This document shows, one piece after another, positions 27,614 to 35,647 of a stretch of DNA of 64,000 nt (its first letter is position 1; the number at the start of each line of letters is the position of its first letter). This DNA comes from Nitrococcus mobilis Nb-231 (GTDB lineage: Bacteria; Pseudomonadota; Gammaproteobacteria; Nitrococcales; Nitrococcaceae). The DNA is taken from positions 3,526,596-3,590,595 of the forward strand of contig NZ_CH672427.1 in the NCBI RefSeq assembly GCF_000153205.1. The letters run 5' to 3'. A program made the translations under genes and the position numbers. The notes under the pieces are model-generated. The model saw nothing but the letters and a program-made list of their open reading frames with translations. It was not told where the DNA came from and ran no database searches.

Positions 27614-28811
27614 CAGTCAATTCCATCGTTGGGTCACGGACGACGTGCTCGCCGATTTTTAGGCCACTCTCGATTTGCCGCAAATCCCCGTAGCTCTGGC
27701 CGAGTGTGACGTTGCGCTGCTGCGCGCGTTTTTGGTCAACGACGAAGACCACATTGTGGCCGTCGCGTTGCACGATGGCTGTCGTCGGCACCACGACACC
27801 TTGCGGTGCTCGCCGAGCAGGCGCTGGCCGCTCGTTGAGAAAGGACACGCGCACGCCCATATTCGGCAGAATGCGCGGATCCAGCTGCTTGATTGCGATA
27901 CGCACCCGGACCGTGGCTTTACTGCGGTCAGCGGTTGGGATAATCGCGATCACCTCGGCCGGGATCTTCCAGCGGGGATAGGCGTCCAGCACGGCCTCCA
28001 CTGGTTGTTTGGGTTTGACGCGATTGATATACGCTTCGTTCACATCCACCTCGATTTCTCGAGAACTCATATCCACGATGGTGCAAATCCCGGTTCGGGT
28101 GAAGCCACCGCCGGCTGAGACCGGGGAGACCATCTCGCCCGGTTGGGCCGTCTTGGCAACGATGACTCCGGTGAACGGAGCCCGGATGATGGTGTTGGCG
28201 ACGAGGTCCACTTGAGCGATCCGCCGCTGCGCTTCGGCGACCTCGATTTGTGCCCGCTGCGCTTTGAGTTGTGCTCTGAGCCGCGTCACTTTGATGCGGG
28301 CGCTGTCCAGGGTCTGCTTAGCCGTTGCCCCGCGCTTGCTGAGTGCCCGCTGGCGGTCGAGATCGAGCTGTGCTTCCTCAAGCTGAGCATCAAGATCGGC
28401 AATGGCGGCCTTGGCCGCGGCGAGTTGGGCGTGGGCAAGCTGGAGTCGTGCCTTTACGTCCCGATCATCGAGACGAGCGAGCACCTGCCCCTCGCTAACC
28501 CGGTCTCCCTCCTCGATTGGGACGGCAACGAGCTTGCCCGTGATTTTCGAGGAAACGGTTGCCTCACGGCGCGCGGTGACATAACCGGTCGCGTCCAGCA
28601 CGGCCGTATCGGCGGTGGCGGCGCTCAGCGGCGCAGCCGCCACTGCCTCTACCACCACTACTCGCCCCCAGACCCAGTACCAGCCACCACCACCGGCGAG
28701 CGCTAGCAACAGGATGGCGGCAATCATCAACCATGGCCAGCGGCTTTTGGCGTCGGCCTCGCGTTGGTTAGGGTCGATTCGCAGTTGCGAGAGCAGATCG
28801 GTATCCGTCAT
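27576..28811 (-). CDS. HlyD/MacA-type periplasmic adaptor protein
   Basis: This 411-aa membrane-fusion protein is the first gene of the exporter operon. It has one N-terminal membrane anchor (about residues 27-48), a lipoyl-like half at TGKLVAVPIEEGDRVSEGQ, a long alpha-hairpin rich in Ala/Gln/Lys heptads (about residues 120-200), the second lipoyl half APFTGVIVAKTAQPGEMV and a beta-barrel. Such adaptors bridge an inner-membrane ABC pump to an outer-membrane channel. No TolC gene is in the window. Confidence 0.93.
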   Translation of the reverse strand: MTDTDLLSQLRIDPNQREADAKSRWPWLMIAAILLLALAGGGGWYWVWGRVVVVEAVAAAPLSAATADTAVLDATGYVTARREATVSSKITGKLVAVPIEEGDRVSEGQVLARLDDRDVKARLQLAHAQLAAAKAAIADLDAQLEEAQLDLDRQRALSKRGATAKQTLDSARIKVTRLRAQLKAQRAQIEVAEAQRRIAQVDLVANTIIRAPFTGVIVAKTAQPGEMVSPVSAGGGFTRTGICTIVDMSSREIEVDVNEAYINRVKPKQPVEAVLDAYPRWKIPAEVIAIIPTADRSKATVRVRIAIKQLDPRILPNMGVRVSFLNERPAPARRAPQGVVVPTTAIVQRDGHNVVFVVDQKRAQQRNVTLGQSYGDLRQIESGLKIGEHVVRDPTMELTDGTWIKTKSSGA

Positions 28812-28976
28812 TTGGGAGGTTCACATGATGAACGGGTAAGCGTTCGCTGCGGGCGCGGGGAGGCGGCGGTGATGTAATCAATAGATAAATAGTTAGGCAT
28901 ACGTGACATGCCTTTGGTTCGAAGGGCGGTTGTTTGGCTTACTGGTAGGCAACCCGACGGCCGGTTCTCGCCAAAA

Positions 28977-29681
28977 TTATACTCCCTGCAAGAAATTAGC
29001 GATCCATTGTGCAGCAATCCGATCGTCGACATCTAAAGCAAGCGAGGCAAGTCCCGCTCGATAAGCTTGTTCGCCAATATCGCTTCGTCGCCGCTTCATC
29101 AGCGCCCTCGAATAATCCTTCGAGAATTCCGGATGCCCTTGAAAGGTCAAAATGTGATCCGCAATTTGCATCACCCCGTAGCGGCAAAAAGCATTGCCGG
29201 CGAGCCATTGGGCATCCGGTGGGGGAACGATTACCTGGTCCTGATGACTGACCAACAAAGAGAGTTTGTCGTGAGCAGGTATCATCCACTCCGGCTGAAT
29301 CTGGATGTGTGTCGCGTGCACCCCTACACCCCACCCCTGCGGCGCTTTTTCGACCCGACCGCCAAGCGCGTCGGCAATCAGTTGGTGACCGAAGCAGATG
29401 CCGACGGTTGGTCTGCCCAAGGCGTGCAAACGAGCGGCGAGTTCGCCAGCGCGCCGAATCCATGCCGCGTCATCGTAGACACTCCAACGGCTGCCGGTGA
29501 ACAGCCAGCCCTCGCACGCCGTGAGTGATTCGGGAAAGGATCCAGCGGTGAGATCGTAGCGGCGGAACTCCAAGGTGGGTGAAACCGCAGACAGCAGTTG
29601 CTGGAACATCTGCGGATAGTCGCCGAACGTCGGGCTCAGATCGGCTGCGACCGAGCCGCATTGAAGTATGCCTACGCGCAT
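28977..29681 (-). CDS. Class I glutamine amidotransferase-like protein
   Basis: This protein is about 234 aa from ATG 29681 (MRVGILQCGSVAADL). It carries the class I amidotransferase triad: nucleophile cysteine in VGICFGHQLIA and the histidine-glutamate pair in FQGHPEF. Stand-alone members resemble GuaA-domain proteins and gamma-glutamyl hydrolases such as PuuD, but no partner synthase is encoded nearby. The amidated or hydrolysed substrate is unknown. It borders the mobile-element graveyard that begins at about 29836. Confidence 0.88.
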   Translation of the reverse strand: MRVGILQCGSVAADLSPTFGDYPQMFQQLLSAVSPTLEFRRYDLTAGSFPESLTACEGWLFTGSRWSVYDDAAWIRRAGELAARLHALGRPTVGICFGHQLIADALGGRVEKAPQGWGVGVHATHIQIQPEWMIPAHDKLSLLVSHQDQVIVPPPDAQWLAGNAFCRYGVMQIADHILTFQGHPEFSKDYSRALMKRRRSDIGEQAYRAGLASLALDVDDRIAAQWIANFLQGV

Positions 29682-29835
29682 CGCCGCTCGGTTTTTTGCT
29701 GATAGGGGCTGAGAGCCCATTTTTTCGAGGTCTGTATGAATGCTTTCATGCGGTTAGACTACCGCAGAATAGAAATTTTTGCTGCTCATGCGATGCGTAC
29801 CCCGTTGTTAGGCATTTCGCTGCTCAGGCTTTCCA

Positions 29836-30050
29836 CATGGCAAATGGCTCGATATGGCCGAGATCGAGTTGCATGTCTTCACTAAGATGTCTTGCCCGAA
29901 GAATTGCCGATATCGAAAACCCTGCGCCGCGAAGCCAAGGCTTGGGCCGAGCGGCGCGATGCTGAGCAAATCGGTGTCGACTGGTATTTCACCACGGACG
30001 ATGCCTGGATCAAACTTAACCGCCTATATCCGAAAGTTAAGGCGGAATGA
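29836..30050 (+). pseudogene. IS630-family transposase C-terminal remnant
   Basis: The end of an IS630 transposase can be read across three frames: HGKWLDMAEIEL, then CLARRIADIE, then a segment ending DDAWIKLNRLYPKVKAE before a stop. These correspond to the conserved MAEIE and FTTxDARIKLxRLYP blocks of the family. At least two frameshifts separate them, and the first two-thirds of the gene is missing, so it is inactive. Confidence 0.75.
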
Positions 30051-30081
30051 GGTATTAGAGTTCGACCCCATTGGTTCCTAT

Positions 30082-30156
30082 GAGGAAGCCGTAGTGGCGG
30101 ATGCGCATGAACCCCATGGGCAACACATGCAGCAGGAAGCGGCGCACGAACTCCAC
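30082..30156 (-). pseudogene. Short IS91-family transposase fragment
   Basis: The minus strand reads VEFVRRFLLHVLPMGFMRIR, a conserved block of IS91-type (HUH) transposases. The same 75 bases recur at 35299-35373 inside a longer IS91 remnant, with about five differences. It is abruptly joined to a group II intron fragment at 30155. Confidence 0.7.
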
Positions 30157-30330
30157 GCTGGCGACCCACAGCGGGATGACAACAGGGATTGATCAGCTTT
30201 CGCGACCTTTGGATGAAGGCGCAAGGCTACCTCTGATCTTCGTGGGCGTCTGTTTCCTGAACGGCCCGGTGCGGACCCGCATGCCGAGTGGTGTGGGGAG
30301 GGCTGATTAAACGTCATCCCTTACCCGATT
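30155..30330 (+). pseudogene. Group II intron 3' end, degraded copy
   Basis: This segment is a diverged copy of 32078-32270. It contains the end of an intron reverse-transcriptase reading frame, broken by a 17-base deletion, and a decayed domain V/VI-like tail (30259-30330) ending TTACCCGATT. The 3' end abuts the stop codon of the broken toxin gene at 30329-30331. Confidence 0.6.
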
Positions 30331-30624
30331 ATGTTCGCTGCTTCCAACGCTGCGGGTCACGGCTGTCATGCATGACCGCCACTACAACGATAAAATCTGG
30401 TTCGATACAGTAGAATACGCGAAAGGGAAACGGCGAATTAATGCGCGGCGCGTGTCGCGGTGCATGATCGGGTACAGTCTCGGCTGCTCGGCGATTTGCT
30501 GAAAGGACCGAAGGGCTTCATCAAGGAATTTCTGTCCCAAATCTGATCTTTACTTTGCGTACCAAGCTGCTGCATCTTCAAGATCGTGCTCTGCTTTGGG
30601 GCGGACATGGAGCCGAACGCTCAT
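30329..30624 (-). pseudogene. RelE/ParE-type toxin gene, inactivated
   Basis: The frame starts at ATG 30624, overlapping the antitoxin stop (ATGA), and reads MSVRLHVRPKAEHDLEDAAA before an in-frame TAA after residue 24. It resumes as a good ParE-like sequence (RSDLGQKFLDEALRSFQQIA), then needs a frameshift near FPFRVFYC before ending DPQRWKQRT. One nonsense codon plus one frameshift make it a clear pseudogene, while its antitoxin partner remains open. Confidence 0.8.
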
Positions 30625-30839
30625 AGCCGTTTGCGAATGTCTGCCACAACGTCTTCTGCAGGGCGGCCCGGATCACGGTCCAGTTCGTAGGCGTCCAAGC
30701 GGCGATCTAGCTCTTGCCGCTGCGCCTCAGAGAGGACAAGCGCACCTTGGCCAGCCGCGATACTGTCCCAGAGCTCTTCAACCAAGTGGAGACGCTGCTC
30801 CACTGGAAGGTCGCGTAATGTCGATGTGTTCATAGCCAC
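30621..30839 (-). CDS. Antitoxin of the addiction-module component family
   Basis: This 72-aa protein matches the short antitoxin family typified by LPVEQRLHLVEELWDSIA followed by a Leu/Asp/Arg-rich helix (LDRRLDAYELD). These antitoxins neutralise the RelE/ParE toxin encoded just downstream. Here that toxin is a pseudogene, so this gene is an antitoxin without a partner in cis. The start could be ATG 30839 or the ATG two codons later. Confidence 0.8.
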   Translation of the reverse strand: MAMNTSTLRDLPVEQRLHLVEELWDSIAAGQGALVLSEAQRQELDRRLDAYELDRDPGRPAEDVVADIRKRL

Positions 30840-30944
30840 CTTCTACAGTTCAATTTTATCCGAAATCGCTCCCCAGAACATAACGGAGATGGCGATGAGC
30901 GGCCCCTATGCGTCGGGGCATTGGGCCCTGACGCATGGGGGCGT

Positions 30945-31071
30945 ACCGCAAATATACGGCTTACAACGCTGCGTATGGTTGCCGCCTATGCAACCAGGGC
31001 ATATAGCTATCGACAAATTGCCGATTACTTCGGACTCCATCGGGCGTATTGTGTGTGGGCAGATGCGATAA
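30945..31071 (+). pseudogene. Helix-turn-helix C-terminal fragment, possibly of a Y1-type transposase
   Basis: Two frames together give AYATRAYSYRQIADYFGLH followed by SIGRIVCGQMR and a stop. This resembles the C-terminal HTH found on some Y1/REP-associated transposase-like proteins. A frameshift lies between the halves and no N-terminal catalytic domain is present. Family assignment is tentative. The rest of 30840-31134 shows nothing recognisable. Confidence 0.4.
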
Positions 31072-31134
31072 TCCGAGAACTGATCCCATGGCCTCGAAAA
31101 CCCTGCAAGCCCCGTGACGGGCGTTTCGGAGGAT

Positions 31135-31448
31135 CTAAGGCTCGAAGCGGTCCTCAATGCTCTCCAGCAGTCGCCGGCCGTGGATCACGGCTAAGATATG
31201 CAGTGTCTCAGGTAGGATTTCGTAGATCAGACGGTAGCTATAAATGAAACGCTCGCGGACCGCCGGCTGGCCTAGTTCCGGGACCATGCGACCCGCGCGG
31301 GGTTGTACCGGCAGGGATTCAACAGCCTCGATCAGCTCCTCGACGACCCGTTGGGCATAGTACGGCGAGTCGCGACTGATGTACCGGCGATCTCGTCGAT
31401 ATCCTCCAGGGCTTTATCGGACCAGATCAGCCTCAGAGCTTGAGCCAT
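31135..31448 (-). pseudogene. ParE/RelE-type toxin gene with a single frameshift
   Basis: The frame opens at ATG 31448 with MAQALRLIWSDKALEDIDEIA and loses register at about 31393. In the next frame it continues as YISRDSPYYAQRVVEELIEA through SYRLIYEILPETLHILAVIH to LLESIEDRFEP and a stop. A one-base deletion therefore inactivates an otherwise complete ParE-like toxin of about 103 residues. It overlaps its antitoxin gene by 16 bases. Confidence 0.85.
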
Positions 31449-31621
31449 CGGCTCAACCGCTGCTTGGCCTGCTCATGGCTCACACCGCGTTCTTCGGCGA
31501 TGGACCTCTGGCCGCGCTTGATCTTCTCCAGCACATACAGGTGGTAGTGGATATCCTCGTAGCTGCTGTCATCGGGCAGGTTCTTCAGCAGTTGCTCGAC
31601 CTCTTGCTTGGCGGTCTGCAT
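31433..31621 (-). CDS. Small antitoxin-like protein
   Basis: This 62-aa protein contains LPDDSSYEDIHYHLYVLEKI, a pattern found in small antitoxins paired with ParE/RelE toxins. It ends in an Arg/Lys-rich tail. It overlaps the start of the frameshifted ParE-like gene, so the pair was once an operon. The antitoxin frame is intact. Confidence 0.72.
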   Translation of the reverse strand: MQTAKQEVEQLLKNLPDDSSYEDIHYHLYVLEKIKRGQRSIAEERGVSHEQAKQRLSRWLKL

Positions 31622-31775
31622 GGGCGTTTCCTCGTAGCCGTCTTCCTCTATTTCCAGTATATCAGGCGTTCTCTGCGGCTTCGTCTTCCTCCGCCTCTTC
31701 CAGGGGTCCGGTAGAGATCCACCTCGGTGGCTCCCGCCTCTCCCTCGTCCGCCCAGTCCCCGGGGCCACCTCTGG
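31622..31775. other. Unassigned stretch upstream of the antitoxin
   Basis: Nothing recognisable is seen between the antitoxin start and the recombinase fragment. The minus strand stays open through here in a Gly/Arg-rich frame that looks non-coding. Confidence 0.4.
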
Positions 31776-31853
31776 GTGAGTATGTGGATGGCCTTGAGCT
31801 TTTTGATGCTTACTTGTGTGTAGCGCTCGGTGGTACCAAGCTCGGCGTGGCCG
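31776..31853 (-). pseudogene. Tyrosine recombinase C-terminal fragment
   Basis: The minus strand reads GHAELGTTERYTQVSIKKLK, the characteristic C-terminal catalytic block of XerC/D-like integrases with the GH pair and the nucleophile tyrosine. Neither the upstream catalytic arginines nor a start are present. Such recombinases accompany IS91-type transposases in some elements, and IS91 fragments occur at 30082 and 35108. Confidence 0.65.
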
Positions 31854-31990
31854 CTGGAGTCGCCGGCGATGTTTCGGGCGCCGTTGAGTCAGGCCGGGTG
31901 CTCGTCGGAGCCGCCGAAGACGGGAATCCGGGCCGTGGCGCCGCTGTTGTCGAAGGAGCAGTTTGTCGGGGTACGTCCCCTATTATTTAG

Positions 31991-32270
31991 GCTCGACACC
32001 TGTTGGCGTTGGGCATCCGCACGCGTCAAGCGATCCTCACCGCCATTAGCAGCAAAAGTTACTGGCGGCTGTCCAGGACGCTGGCGACCCACAGCGGGAT
32101 GAGCAACGACTGGTTGAAGCAACAGGGATTGATCAGCTTTCGCGACCTTTGGATGAAGGCGCAGGGCTACCTCTGATCTTCGTGGGCGTCTGTTTCTTGA
32201 GCCGCCCGGTGCGGACCCGCATGTCGGGTGGTGTGGGGAGGGCTGATTAAACGTCAGCCTTTACCCGATT
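31991..32270 (+). pseudogene. Group II intron 3' end: maturase C-terminus plus domain V/VI-like tail
   Basis: Bases 31991-32176 encode 61 residues to a natural stop, including SYWRLSRTLATHSGMSNDWL and ISFRDLWMKAQGYL. This resembles the DNA-binding C-terminus of group II intron reverse transcriptases. About 22 bases later, 32199-32234 folds into a domain V-like hairpin (CGCCCG with CGGGTG, then GTGCG-GACC-CGCAT), followed by a domain VI-like stem and the end TTACCCGATT at 32270. The 5' intron and most of the RT are missing. Confidence 0.65.
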
Positions 32271-32283
32271 ATAGGTTTTGCGG

Positions 32284-32914
32284 TCAGTCTTCGATGAAGA
32301 AGTCAGTATCTACTTTCTTGACTTCGTATAGAGCCGCAGAATTCACACCCACCCCATGGTCGATCATTAGTTGAACAAGGTCAGCGCCATCTATCAGAAC
32401 GACTTTCGGATCGATCTGGCCGACATAATCTAGCGCCTCTTTCGAGAAACGACTGGTCGTGATAAACACGCCTTTCTTGGCCCGCTGACCATGGAGAGCA
32501 CCAACAAATTTCTGAATCTCCGGTCGGCCGACTGCCGCTTCCCAGCGTTTTGCTTGAAGATATATTGTCTCCAGCCCGAGACGGTCTTCTTTGATAACGC
32601 CATCAATGCCTTCGTCCGCTGTTTTCCGCGTAGCCCTCCCTGCTTCTTTCACAGAACCGCCATACCCCATCGAAACGATGAGGTGGACGACGAGTTTCTC
32701 GAAGAATTCTGGCGTATTGCCTTTGATCAGATGGAGAAGCTCATTCGCGACTTCATCCCGAAGTTGCTGATATGCTTGCTCTAGCGTTTCTTCAGGCGTC
32801 GTAGAAGATGTGTCGTCGTCGGCCGCGTGGGTAACTTTTTGAGTGCGGTTTTTGTTGCTCGCCTGCCGAAACTCTTGGAACTCTTCGAACCGTTCCAAAT
32901 ACTTAATACTAATC
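32284..32914 (-). pseudogene. mrr: Mrr-type restriction endonuclease, C-terminal part (interrupted)
   Basis: This is the catalytic half of an Mrr-like type IV restriction enzyme. The PD-(D/E)xK-type core is visible as EGIDGVIKEDRLGLETIYLQAKRW split around Asp and Gln-Ala-Lys, preceded by the FFEKLVVHLIVSMGYGG helix. It continues in frame from the N-terminal part at 34455-34741 once the IS4-family element (32926-34454) and one copy of the 11-base target duplication are removed. The rebuilt protein would be 305 aa, close to E. coli Mrr. As it stands, the gene is split. An open frame from within the element to 32284 exists, but whether it is expressed is unknown. Confidence 0.88.
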
Positions 32915-32925
32915 CGGTCAGGGCC
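32915..32925. repeat. Target-site duplication, left copy
   Basis: CGGTCAGGGCC here is identical to 34455-34465 and directly borders the left inverted repeat of the IS4-family element. Eleven bases fits the 10-13 base duplications made by this family. Confidence 0.95.
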
Positions 32926-34454
32926 TAATACTGCTACCTTAACGAATTCGTTGGCCGACGGATGGCTTGGCACGCCGCATGGCGGGGCCTGGTGAGCAAG
33001 GGATAGGGCTTAGGGCGTCGTTTGACTGCACGGGGTTGTGGCAGGCGTTTTTGCCGGCCTATTGGGGACAACGCCATCGCCTGCAGCAATGCGGTGGCAA
33101 AAGCTTGCAGTGCCTTTCCAGACAGTAGCAACAGCTGGGAGGCGGCGTTGTTGAGCAATTGTAGCGCCGATTTGAAGCTGAGTTGGCGCGGGATTTTCTC
33201 GAAGCACTGCGCGGCTCGGTTCAAGTTGGCGCGCACGAGATTGTAGGCCAACAAATGAGCCGCGATCTCTTTTCTGACCCGCTCTGGGCTCTTGCAGCGC
33301 AGCCGCTCCATGGCCATATCGGTTTTGATGCTGCGCAGATCCAACTCGATCGTCCAGCGTGAGCGGTAGTGCTCGGCCAGGGCGCGGCGGGGGTAGCGTT
33401 TGGGGTTCGATAGGGTGGTGACGTAGACGATGCCGTTGACTGCCAGCTCGCGAATGGTCAGCGTCGGCGGCAGCTTGAGGTAGTCTTGTGCGCTCATCCA
33501 CACGGGCTTGCGGGGCGGCTTGGCCCATTTAATGAGATGATCCTTGGCGCCGAGTCGCTCGCCGCGGTGCCAATGCGGCTTTCGCTGGGCATGCTTTTGA
33601 AAGAGCCCCTGCACCCCGTGGTGGACCAGCAACGCCATGATCGCGTAGGTGCAGTAGTAGCGGTCGGCGAGTAGCAGGTCGCCCGGCTGCAGGGTGTGCA
33701 GGAGGGTGCTGAACAAAGAGCTCTCTCCGCTGCCCTTGCCCTGATAAGGGCCGAGGGCATAATCGAGCACAGCACCCGCGCCGAGCGAAATCAGGGCCAC
33801 GATGCGCACGATGGGAAACCCGAGGCCGGGTTGTTGGTTGCCCTGTTGGGGGAACTCACGCTGATTATCGAGCGTATCGGGCATCAGTGCGGTAGTGCCA
33901 TCGGCGAGCACCACGCGATGGCCACGCCAACCCCAGGCTGAAGGCGCGCGTTGGTGCAGCGTCTGTCCGCTCTCCCGGACCGCGTTCTCCAAGGGCGCAC
34001 GGGGCAGGCGTTGGCGGGCTTTGCAATACGGCCCGGTGTTGATGGAATTGGCGCTTTGGCCGCTTTGCAGCCGCTCGGACAGCACCCGCGCCACCGCGTG
34101 TTTGCACGAACCGTCCTGACTGAGCACCTGGAAGAGGAAGGCTTTCAATACCACCAAGGGGGTGAATATCCGATCACGCCCGCCGCACGCGCGTTCGGCG
34201 AACTGGCTCAACACACGGGTGGATAAAACATCGAAAAACGGCAGTCCGCGCACTTGTAGGAAGGACCTCTTCAAGCGCTGGATTTGCCATGAGCGGGCGC
34301 AGCGAATAGAGTTTTTCATGGCTAGGCTCTCGGGATCGGATGGGAGGGTTTTCTCACAATCAATTCTATCCGAAATGCTCCGAGAGCCTAGCCTTTAATA
34401 ATCACACAACTTCATGATCAATATACAATTGTGGTCGTTAAGGTAGCAGTATTA
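32926..34454. mobile_element. Complete IS4-family insertion sequence, 1529 bp
   Basis: The element has perfect 20-base terminal inverted repeats (TAATACTGCTACCTTAACGA at 32926-32945 and its complement at 34435-34454), one transposase gene filling most of the length, and an 11-base target duplication on both sides. Perfect ends and a perfect duplication imply recent insertion. It sits inside the mrr gene in the same orientation as mrr. Confidence 0.95.
32934..34319 (-). CDS. IS4-family transposase
   Basis: This 461-aa DDE transposase has an open frame spanning the element. Family landmarks are the first acidic motif in VVLADGTTALMPDT, the second in PGDLLLADRYYCTY and the YREK-like region SRWTIELDLRSIKTDMAMERL that carries the catalytic glutamate. 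The stop codon lies inside the right-hand inverted repeat. No frameshift is visible, so it may be active. Confidence 0.93.
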   Translation of the reverse strand: MKNSIRCARSWQIQRLKRSFLQVRGLPFFDVLSTRVLSQFAERACGGRDRIFTPLVVLKAFLFQVLSQDGSCKHAVARVLSERLQSGQSANSINTGPYCKARQRLPRAPLENAVRESGQTLHQRAPSAWGWRGHRVVLADGTTALMPDTLDNQREFPQQGNQQPGLGFPIVRIVALISLGAGAVLDYALGPYQGKGSGESSLFSTLLHTLQPGDLLLADRYYCTYAIMALLVHHGVQGLFQKHAQRKPHWHRGERLGAKDHLIKWAKPPRKPVWMSAQDYLKLPPTLTIRELAVNGIVYVTTLSNPKRYPRRALAEHYRSRWTIELDLRSIKTDMAMERLRCKSPERVRKEIAAHLLAYNLVRANLNRAAQCFEKIPRQLSFKSALQLLNNAASQLLLLSGKALQAFATALLQAMALSPIGRQKRLPQPRAVKRRPKPYPLLTRPRHAACQAIRRPTNSLR

Positions 34455-34741
34455 CGGTCAGGGCCTTCTGTAAGGACTTTCCTGCCACGGTCAGAAATGT
34501 GGAACTTGCCCCGCTTGGGTGACTCCAGAACTCCCGCTTGGGTCAGATACACCTTTGCCCATGCCACACGATTTGCGAATGTAGATTGCCGACCACTCGG
34601 CAGCCTTTCCTCAAGATCTTCTTGGGTCAGCCCCATTATTTCTGCCAGCCCTTCCCGGGCCTCCTGCATCGTATGCTCTTTGCCGTCGGCGGAAAACTTT
34701 AGCAGTGGCAGCATCAGCGATTGAAAATCAGGTACGGCCAA
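34455..34741 (-). pseudogene. mrr: Mrr-type restriction endonuclease, N-terminal part (interrupted)
   Basis: The first 95 codons of the split mrr gene encode the Mrr N-terminal winged-helix DNA-recognition domain: MAVPDFQSLMLPLLKFSADG, then RVAWAKVYLTQAGVLESPKRG and FHISDRGRKVL. Reading runs into the IS4-family element and stops at 34418 after 12 foreign residues. The ATG at 34741 is preceded by no strong Shine-Dalgarno. Confidence 0.88.
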
Positions 34742-35107
34742 GTGGTACTCCCATCCTTTTTACCTATAACTTCTAAGCATTTATCTGTCGTGCGGAGCAT
34801 GGCGGATAAATGTCTGTTGGACTAAGCCGCCCGACAGTGTGCCGAGGTCCTTGTTCTAAGGGGATTGTATGGTTTGGTGCTCGGGGTGTCGAAAGCGTCG
34901 GGGGGGGGTGTTACGGCGCCCGTCAGGGGTGTCGGCGTCCCGAATCACCCCGGCAGGTGGTCGAGAACGGGAGCTCATGTCGGCGAATGTGGCGGTTTCA
35001 TGGGGCTCTCCGGGGCGATTTCGGTCTTCTGGGCGCACGCAAGCTCAGGCCCCTGCGGGGCCTGGCAGCGGAGTGTCGGCGGCATCGGCTCAGCCAATCG
35101 CTCGGCA
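34742..35107. other. Unassigned 366-base stretch
   Basis: No convincing gene is present. The segment contains a run of nine G (about 34901-34909) and GC-rich sequence that may be non-coding terminal sequence of the adjacent IS91-type remnant. No integron attC site could be recognised by eye. Confidence 0.4.
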
Positions 35108-35494
35108 TCATCCGCTCTCCCGTCGTGGCGGCGTTGACAACAGCGCCCCGACGCGCAGCACACAGGCCTCACAGGCTGGACACGGGTAGACGTTCGGGGC
35201 CTCGTGCGTTCCCTCTGCGGCCGCTTGCTCGTCGATAGGTGCCGGGCAGTGAGGCACTCGCCAATGCGCGCGAGCTTCACGCGGCGAGCGCGATTGGCGA
35301 GGAAGCCATAGTGGCGGATGCGCATGAACCCCTTGGGCAGGACATGCAGCAGGAAGCGGCGCACGAACTCCACACCGGTAAGGCGCATCACCTTGCAGCG
35401 TTGAGCATCGGCGTAGTCGGTGTAGCGAAAGGTTACCGTCTCGTCGTCGATGCCGAGGATCCGGGCATTGCTGATGGCGATGCGGTGTGGTTCG
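35108..35494 (-). pseudogene. IS91-family transposase C-terminal remnant
   Basis: The minus strand reads HRIAISNARILGIDDETVTF, FRYTDYADAQRCKVM and VRRFLLHVLPKGFMRIRHYG, all hallmark blocks of IS91-type (HUH) transposases. A frame change then leads to the cysteine-containing tail CPACEACVLRVGALLSTPP before a stop. The catalytic N-terminus is missing: the upstream border at about 35494 is an abrupt junction with an integron-integrase fragment. Confidence 0.78.
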
Positions 35495-35647
35495 GTTCGG
35501 GACGGAAAAGGCGGACGGGATTGGGTGACACTGCTGCCGGAGTCGCTGCGGCCAGCGCTCGAAGAGCAGATCAACCGTGCTCGAAAAATCCATCTGGCTG
35601 CCGCATGCACTTGCGTGCAAATACCCCAACGCGCCGCGGGAGTAAGG
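35495..35647 (+). pseudogene. Integron-type integrase (IntI-like) internal fragment
   Basis: The plus strand reads VRDGKGGRDWVTLLPESLRP and ALEEQINRARKIH, then in another frame LPHALACKYPNAPRE before a stop. In IntI-family integrases these two blocks are consecutive (VRDGKGGKDR... and the IntI-specific KYPNAxREW patch). The linking segment is shortened and frameshifted. No catalytic arginine, histidine or tyrosine region remains. 35648-35775 shows only an acidic minus-strand frame that I cannot place. Confidence 0.6.

Noticed and set aside
32199-32270. Intrinsic terminator for mrr or the toxin region
   Set aside because: The hairpin has no T run, a second copy exists with shared maturase sequence, and the fold resembles group II intron domain V/VI.
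34975-35610. 211-codon minus-strand frame as a complete protein
   Set aside because: Only its middle matches IS91 transposase; the N-terminal part is the reverse of the IntI-like fragment and the C-terminal part is out of the true frame, so it is annotated as a remnant.
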